From contig NZ_JAXCIL010000001.1 of the NCBI RefSeq assembly GCF_034387475.1, positions 1,922,001 to 1,986,000 of the forward strand: 64,000 nucleotides of DNA, written 5' to 3'. Source of the stretch: Pseudomonas sp. Teo4. Its GTDB lineage: Bacteria; Pseudomonadota; Gammaproteobacteria; Pseudomonadales; Pseudomonadaceae. Within the stretch, counting starts at the first letter, position 1, and every line of letters begins with the position of its first letter. Of this stretch, positions 59,536-64,000 are shown piece after piece. Below the pieces are notes generated by a model. That model was not told the DNA's origin. It saw only the letters and a program-made list of their open reading frames with translations, and did not search any database. Position numbers and translations under genes: made by a program.

Positions 59536-60783
59536 ATGCGTATCGCCATCATCGGCAGCGGCATCGCCGGCCTGACCTGCGCCTACCTGCTTGCACGCCG
59601 TCATGAGGTCACGGTGTTCGAAAGCGCCAGCTGGGTCGGTGGCCACACCCACACCGTGGATGTGCAGTGGAAGGGCCAGCACCACGCCGTGGACACCGGT
59701 TTCATCGTTTTCAATGACCGCACCTACCCTCACTTCATGCGCCTGCTCGGCCAGCTTGGCGTTGCCTGGCAACCGACCGAGATGAGTTTTTCGGTGCACG
59801 ACCCCTTGAGTGGGTTCGAGTACAACGGCCACGACCTCGACAGCCTGTTCGCCCAGCGCCGCAACCTGTTGTCGCCGAGCTTCTGGGGCATGCTCGGGGA
59901 TATTCTGCGCTTCAATCGCCAAGCTCAGGCCGACCTCGAAAGCCAGCGCATCGCCCCAGCCACCACCCTGGGCGAATACCTGCAGATGCACAGCTACGGC
60001 CGGCGCTTCATCGAGCACTACATCGTGCCCATGGGTTCGGCCATCTGGTCCATGCCGCAGGCCGGCATGCTGGGCTTTCCATTGCAGCTGTTCGTCAGTT
60101 TCTTCCGTAACCACGGCCTGCTCTCGGTCAACCAGCGTCCCCAGTGGCAAGTGATAAAAGGCGGCTCGCGCAGTTACATCGAACCCCTGTGCCGAGGCTT
60201 TGCCGAGCGTATTCGCCTGAATTGCCCGGTGCTGCGGGTCAGCCGCGACGAAGGCGGTGTAACGATCACCAGCAGCGCCGGGCCAGAGCGGTTCGACAAC
60301 GTGGTGTTCGCCTGTCACAGCGACCAGGCCCTGGGCCTGCTTGAGTCCCCCAGTGCAAAGGAGCGCGAATTGCTGGGCGCGCTGCGCTACGCGAGCAACG
60401 ATGTGCTGCTGCACACCGACACTCGCCTGCTGCCGCGTCGGCGCAAGGCCTGGGCCAGCTGGAACTACCGCCTGGGCGGCGCCCCGCACGCCCCCGCCGC
60501 ACTGACCTACAACATGAACATTTTGCAGGGTATCGAGGCACCGGTGACCTTCTGCGTGAGCCTGAACCAGACCGCGCTGGTGGACCCGGCGCAGGTTCTG
60601 GCGCGCTTTGAATACGCCCATCCGCAATACAGCCTGGCGGCCCTTGCAGCCCAGGCCCGCCAGGACGAGCTGCAAGGCCAGCAGCACAGCTACTTCTGCG
60701 GCGCCTACTGGGCCAATGGCTTTCACGAAGATGGCGTGGTCAGCGCACTGCGCGTCGCCAGGCACTTTGGAGAGCACCTGTGA
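59536..60783 (+). CDS. FAD/NAD(P)-binding amine oxidase-like protein
   Basis: 415 residues. RIAIIGSGIAGLTCAYLLARRHEVTVFE (FAD fold) then GGHTHTVDV, the signature of the COG2907 amine-oxidase-like proteins that accompany DUF1365 and CFA-synthase-like genes. SYIEPLCRGFAERI and the C-terminal WANGFHEDGVVSALRVA close the FAD site. Likely acts on unsaturated or cyclopropane-type acyl chains; exact reaction not known. Overlaps the DUF1365 gene by four bases. Confidence 0.88.
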   Translation: MRIAIIGSGIAGLTCAYLLARRHEVTVFESASWVGGHTHTVDVQWKGQHHAVDTGFIVFNDRTYPHFMRLLGQLGVAWQPTEMSFSVHDPLSGFEYNGHDLDSLFAQRRNLLSPSFWGMLGDILRFNRQAQADLESQRIAPATTLGEYLQMHSYGRRFIEHYIVPMGSAIWSMPQAGMLGFPLQLFVSFFRNHGLLSVNQRPQWQVIKGGSRSYIEPLCRGFAERIRLNCPVLRVSRDEGGVTITSSAGPERFDNVVFACHSDQALGLLESPSAKERELLGALRYASNDVLLHTDTRLLPRRRKAWASWNYRLGGAPHAPAALTYNMNILQGIEAPVTFCVSLNQTALVDPAQVLARFEYAHPQYSLAALAAQARQDELQGQQHSYFCGAYWANGFHEDGVVSALRVARHFGEHL

Positions 60784-61592
60784 ACAGCAGCCTGTGCCGA
60801 GGCTGGGTCAGCCACCGGCGTTTCGAGCCGCATATGCATGGCTTTCGCTACCAGGTCGGCATGCTTTATCTGGACCTGGACGAGCAGCGCGAACTGCTGG
60901 GGCTGTCGCGCTTGCTCGGCAGTGCACGCCTGGCCCCGATGAGCTGGCGCGAGCGCGATTACCTGCCGGCCCTGACCCGGCATGGCACCTCGCTGGCCGA
61001 GGCCGCCCGGATACTGGTGGGCCGCGCCACCGGGCAAGTGCCAGAAGGCCCAGTGCACCTGCTGACCCAGCCGCGCAGTTGGGGGTTGTCGTTCAACCCG
61101 GTGAGCTTCTATTTCTGCCATGCCCTGGATGGGCAACTGGCGGCAATCCTGCTGGAAGTGCGCAATACGCCATGGCGCGAACGCTTCCACTATGTGCTGC
61201 CCGTTACCGCTGGCGAAGCCGGGCAGTTCGCGCTGGCCAAGGCCTTTCATGTCTCACCCTTCATGCCCCTGGACATGCAATACCGCCTGCGTTTTTTCGT
61301 CAACCAACAGCATGTGCGCATTCACATGGAGAACTGGCGTGGGGCCGGCAAAGTGTTCGAGGCCGACCTGGCGCTCAAGCGTCAACCCCTGGATGCACCT
61401 GCCCTGCGCCGTCACGTGCTGGCTTTTCCGTGGATGAGCCTGGTCACCCTGGCGGCCATCTACTGGCAGGCGCTGCGCCTGCTGCTCAAACGCACGCCCC
61501 TGCATCAGCACACCGCAAGCCATGGCGACCTGGGCCTTGGCCAACCTGTTCGTGAGGAATCCAAGCATGTCACTTCCCATCCTGAGCGTTAG
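60780..61592 (+). CDS. DUF1365 family protein
   Basis: 270 residues. Start GTG at 60780-60782 (GGAGAG just upstream), overlapping the flavoprotein stop. HRRFEPHMHGFRYQVGMLYLDLDE and the family core YLPALTRHGTSLAEAARIL...LTQPRSWGLSFNPVSFYFCH are typical DUF1365. Biochemical function unknown; almost always encoded between the COG2907 flavoprotein and the CFA-synthase-like gene. Its 3' end overlaps the next gene by 26 bases. Confidence 0.92.
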   Translation: MNSSLCRGWVSHRRFEPHMHGFRYQVGMLYLDLDEQRELLGLSRLLGSARLAPMSWRERDYLPALTRHGTSLAEAARILVGRATGQVPEGPVHLLTQPRSWGLSFNPVSFYFCHALDGQLAAILLEVRNTPWRERFHYVLPVTAGEAGQFALAKAFHVSPFMPLDMQYRLRFFVNQQHVRIHMENWRGAGKVFEADLALKRQPLDAPALRRHVLAFPWMSLVTLAAIYWQALRLLLKRTPLHQHTASHGDLGLGQPVREESKHVTSHPER

Positions 61593-62826
61593 CAAGCCAG
61601 GTTGCCTGAGCTCGCTGCTCGGCAACCTGGCCAGAAGCGCAGTACTCGCTCAGTTGCGCCGGCTTCGCCACGGCCACCTGCGACTGATCTGCCAGGACCG
61701 GCAGTGGACCTTCGGCGACGCTGGCAGCACCCTCTGGGCTGAAATCGAGGTGGTCGACGAGGCGGCATGGGGCCTGGTGGCCAGCAATGGCTCGATTGGC
61801 GCCGGCGAGGGCTATTTCCACGGCTACTGGCGCAGCCCCGACCTGGCGGCGGTCACCCGGGTGTTCGTCGCCAACCTTGCGGTGCTCGACGCCATGGAGG
61901 GCGGCCTGGCCCGCCTGGGGCGCCCGGCCCTGCGCCTGTTGCACCGGCTCAACCGCAACAACCGCCAGGGTGCGCGGCGCAATATCCTGGCCCACTATGA
62001 CCTGGGCAATGCGCTGTTCGAACGCCTGCTCGACCCCACCATGATGTACTCGGCGGCGCAGTTCGAAAGCCCCGAGCAAAGCCTTGAGCACGCGCAGTTG
62101 AACAAGCTTGAACGCATCTGCCGCAAGCTCGACCTGCAGCCCGACGAGCACCTGCTGGAAATCGGCACCGGCTGGGGCAGCCTGGCCATCCACGCCGCCA
62201 CCCAGCACGGCTGCCGGGTCACCACCACCACCCTTTCCGAAGCGCAGTACGCGCATACCCTCAAGCGTGTGCAGGCGCTGGGCCTGGAGCAACGCATCAC
62301 GGTATTGCGCGAGGACTATCGCGACTTGCGCGGGCATTTCGACAAGCTGGTGTCGGTCGAAATGATCGAGGCCGTCGGCCACCGCTACCTGCCCACGTAC
62401 TTTCGCCAGTGCGCCGCCTTGCTCAAGGACAATGGCCTGATGCTGCTGCAAACCATCACCATCCGTGACCAGCGCTACGTCCAGGCGCGGCGCTCGGTGG
62501 ACTTCATTCAGCGCTACATCTTCCCCGGCGGCGCCCTGCCCTCGCTGAGCGTGCTGCTGGACATCGCCGGCCGCCAGACCGCGCTGAACCTGGTGCACAT
62601 GGAGGACTTCGGCCTGGACTATGCGCGCACCCTGCGGCACTGGCGCGACAACCTGCGCCAGTCGCGCTCGGCCTTGCTGGAGCTGGGCTATGACGAAACC
62701 TTCCAGCGCTTGTGGGAGTTCTACCTGTGCTATTGCCAGGGCGGTTTCGAGGAAAGGGCAATCGGCGTGGCTCAGTTGCTGTGGGCGGCACCGAATGCGC
62801 GTCGGGCACCGGTGCTGGATGCCTGA
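61567..62826 (+). CDS. Cyclopropane-fatty-acid synthase-like methyltransferase
   Basis: 419 residues from the ATG at 61567 (GAGGA eight bases upstream). CFA/MmaA-type methyltransferase: NILAHYDLGNALFERLLDPTMMYSAAQF, SAM site LLEIGTGWGSLAIHAA, MIEAVGHRYLPTYF (catalytic region) and DFIQRYIFPGGALPS. In light/singlet-oxygen operons of Alphaproteobacteria and pseudomonads, homologues methylate unsaturated acyl chains of phospholipids on the way to furan fatty acids; whether this one cyclopropanates or methylates cannot be told by eye. Confidence 0.9.
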   Translation: MSLPILSVSKPGCLSSLLGNLARSAVLAQLRRLRHGHLRLICQDRQWTFGDAGSTLWAEIEVVDEAAWGLVASNGSIGAGEGYFHGYWRSPDLAAVTRVFVANLAVLDAMEGGLARLGRPALRLLHRLNRNNRQGARRNILAHYDLGNALFERLLDPTMMYSAAQFESPEQSLEHAQLNKLERICRKLDLQPDEHLLEIGTGWGSLAIHAATQHGCRVTTTTLSEAQYAHTLKRVQALGLEQRITVLREDYRDLRGHFDKLVSVEMIEAVGHRYLPTYFRQCAALLKDNGLMLLQTITIRDQRYVQARRSVDFIQRYIFPGGALPSLSVLLDIAGRQTALNLVHMEDFGLDYARTLRHWRDNLRQSRSALLELGYDETFQRLWEFYLCYCQGGFEERAIGVAQLLWAAPNARRAPVLDA

Positions 62827-62828
62827 AC

Positions 62829-63320
62829 ATGTCGCGCGCCTGGCTGGTCGGCAACGCCTTGTGGCTGCAGGCTGGCTGGTGGGGTTGCGTGCTGGGCGCC
62901 CGGCATCCCTGGCTGCTGGCGGGGGTGGCAATCGGCCTGGCGGTGCATGTGGGCAGTTGCCGCAACCCGCGTGCGGAGGCCAGTGCGCTGTTGCGTGTGG
63001 GCGTGCTCGGTTGCCTGCTGGATGCCGGGTTAGGGGCGCTGGGGGTATTCGCATTCGCCCATGCACCTTTGCCCCTGTGGCTGGCCATGCTGTGGCTGGT
63101 GCTGGCCAGCGGGTTGCGCCACAGCCTGGCCTGGGCCCGGCAGCCCGCCTGGTATGGCGTGCTGCTAGGGTTGCTCGGCGGGCCGTTGGCCTACGTTACT
63201 GGCGCACCGCTGGCGGGCGTCGAGCTTCCCTTGGGGGCTTGGGCCACCGCCTTGCTGCTGGCGCCGATCTGGGCGCTGTGGTTACCCCTTTGTCTGCGCG
63301 TTGCCGCTGGCAAGCCATGA
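62829..63320 (+). CDS. DUF2878 family membrane protein
   Basis: 163 residues from the ATG at 62829. About four to five hydrophobic helices (LWLQAGWWGCVLGARHPWLLAGVAIGLAVHVG; LLRVGVLGCLLDAGLGALGVFAF; LAMLWLVLASGLRHSLAW; WATALLLAPIWALWLPL). Such proteins occur at the end of DUF1365/CFA operons; function unknown. Two bases after the synthase-like gene; its 3' end overlaps the convergent isomerase gene by 39 bases. Confidence 0.85.
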   Translation: MSRAWLVGNALWLQAGWWGCVLGARHPWLLAGVAIGLAVHVGSCRNPRAEASALLRVGVLGCLLDAGLGALGVFAFAHAPLPLWLAMLWLVLASGLRHSLAWARQPAWYGVLLGLLGGPLAYVTGAPLAGVELPLGAWATALLLAPIWALWLPLCLRVAAGKP

Positions 63321-64000
63321 TCGCGTGAAGTGGTAGGCCTTGCTCAGGCGCTCTGTGCCTTGCAGCTGCACCGATGGCGTTTCCACACTCACCAGCACAT
63401 CAGCGGGCAGCGCGGCCATCACCTGCGCCAGGGCCAGTTGCCCGTGGCCTGGCAGCAGGCGCCCCTCCCGCGCCTCCTGCACGATCAACGCCTCGGGCGG
63501 CGCCTGCACAGGGGCATCGCACAATTGAACGGCGCGTAGGTAGCGCGGCTCAACCTGGGCGATGGCCGTCGCATCGCCCCCGGAGCGAAACAGGTGCAGC
63601 GTATCGACCAGTACACCGCTATTGCCCTGCCCGGCCGCCTTCAGCACGGCGACCGCCTGCTGCAGGTTCGCCACCGGCCGCCAACGCATGAACTCAAGGT
63701 CTACCCGCAGTGCGTAGCGTTCGGCCAGTTGGCACATCGCGGCGAAGTTGTCTGCCAGCCGCGAGCAATCCGGGTCATCCCCAGATACTGTGAGGCTGAC
63801 GGCCCCCAGTTGTGCGCCCGCCGCCAGCAGTGGCTCGTACTGGGCAACCACCACCTCCGGTGTCAGGGAAACGAATTCGATGTCGTTGACGCCCACCCCC
63901 TCGCCATCCATCACCGCCAGCAGCTCGCGCAGCTGGGCGCTGGCAGGCGGCAGCGGGTAGGCAACCGCCCCCGGCATCACCGGGTGCAGCCGCAAGCCCA
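63282..64000 (-). CDS. Sugar phosphate isomerase/epimerase-like TIM barrel, 5' end outside the window
   Basis: Partial, about 239 C-terminal residues; the frame is open through the window edge (GLRLHPVMPG at the start of the visible part). Same family as the protein at 5927: LEFMRW, LVDTLHLF and AVQLCD align with LEFMPW, LVDAFHF and AQLCD there. Metal-dependent xylose-isomerase-like barrel; reaction unknown. Its 3' end overlaps the DUF2878 gene tail by 39 bases, convergent. Confidence 0.8.
   Translation of the reverse strand, partial: GLRLHPVMPGAVAYPLPPASAQLRELLAVMDGEGVGVNDIEFVSLTPEVVVAQYEPLLAAGAQLGAVSLTVSGDDPDCSRLADNFAAMCQLAERYALRVDLEFMRWRPVANLQQAVAVLKAAGQGNSGVLVDTLHLFRSGGDATAIAQVEPRYLRAVQLCDAPVQAPPEALIVQEAREGRLLPGHGQLALAQVMAALPADVLVSVETPSVQLQGTERLSKAYHFTRSWLASGNAQTKG

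Overview
The window looks like chromosome of a Pseudomonas of the putida group. It is GC-rich. The short interspersed palindromes (arms such as GGAGCCGGCTTGCCGGCGAT and GAGCGGGTTCACCCGCGAAG) are typical P. putida REP sequences, and many genes have well-known Pseudomonas counterparts (PqiABC, MoxR/Bat operon, AspT-type antiporter, FadL-like porin, DUF6502/DUF5666 pair). No tRNA, rRNA, CRISPR array, prophage or intact insertion sequence was seen. Genes are tightly packed; most operon members overlap by 1-26 bases.

Layout. 1-11.5 kb: a catabolic locus with the 3' end of a shikimate dehydrogenase-like gene, three paralogous FAD dehydrogenases of the 3-ketosteroid-dehydrogenase/fumarate-reductase type, a NIPSNAP protein, an MFS permease, a sugar-phosphate-isomerase-like TIM barrel, a Gfo/Idh/MocA dehydrogenase and an IclR regulator. 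A shared 15-bp palindrome lies in front of the two transcription units that flank the regulator. 11.5-15 kb: secreted low-complexity proteins (GGTG, Lys-Val-Glu and Gly/His repeats) with a DUF6502 regulator-like gene and a shared GGGAAAAAATCCC palindrome. 15.4-28.2 kb: two divergent operons around an Lrp/AsnC regulator. On the minus strand: APC permease, polysaccharide-deacetylase-like hydrolase, C45 acyltransferase/peptidase, VOC protein, SDR, Rieske oxygenase and its reductase. On the plus strand: a gamma-glutamyl-polyamine pathway (puuABDC order). TGCGCA palindromes flank both, suggesting one regulon for an amine or amide substrate. 28.4-32.3 kb: a small exported protein and the PqiA(split)-PqiB-PqiC envelope lipid-transport operon. 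32.5-44.7 kb: AspT-like antiporter, FadL-like porin with DUF3313 lipoprotein and AraC regulator, MscS channel, membrane-fused spermidine-synthase-like protein, sulfatase and exported HAD phosphatase. 44.7-51 kb: a complete MoxR-DUF58-DUF4381-BatA-BatB/C-BatD operon. 51.4-58 kb: an exported octaheme cytochrome with HEAT/TPR repeats, divergent from a three-gene HlyD/HlyD/M50-HlyD export module. 58.3-63.3 kb: a six-gene operon (NTF2-like, SDR, flavin amine oxidase-like, DUF1365, cyclopropane-fatty-acid-synthase-like, DUF2878) behind four TGTACA boxes in two pairs of identical 18-bp spacing, a layout suggesting a MerR-type (CarH/LitR-like) light or singlet-oxygen stress regulon. The last gene is a truncated paralogue of the TIM barrel at 5.9 kb.

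Three copies of a 217-bp element with 53-bp perfectly inverted arms (5684, 15176, 51120) lie between operons; the core of the third copy is inverted. The strongest candidates for something undescribed are the Lrp-controlled Rieske/C45/deacetylase plus puu super-locus, the TGTACA-controlled lipid operon, the 217-bp element, and the M50-HlyD export trio next to an octaheme cytochrome. All functional names come from sequence motifs and gene context read by eye; no database search was run.
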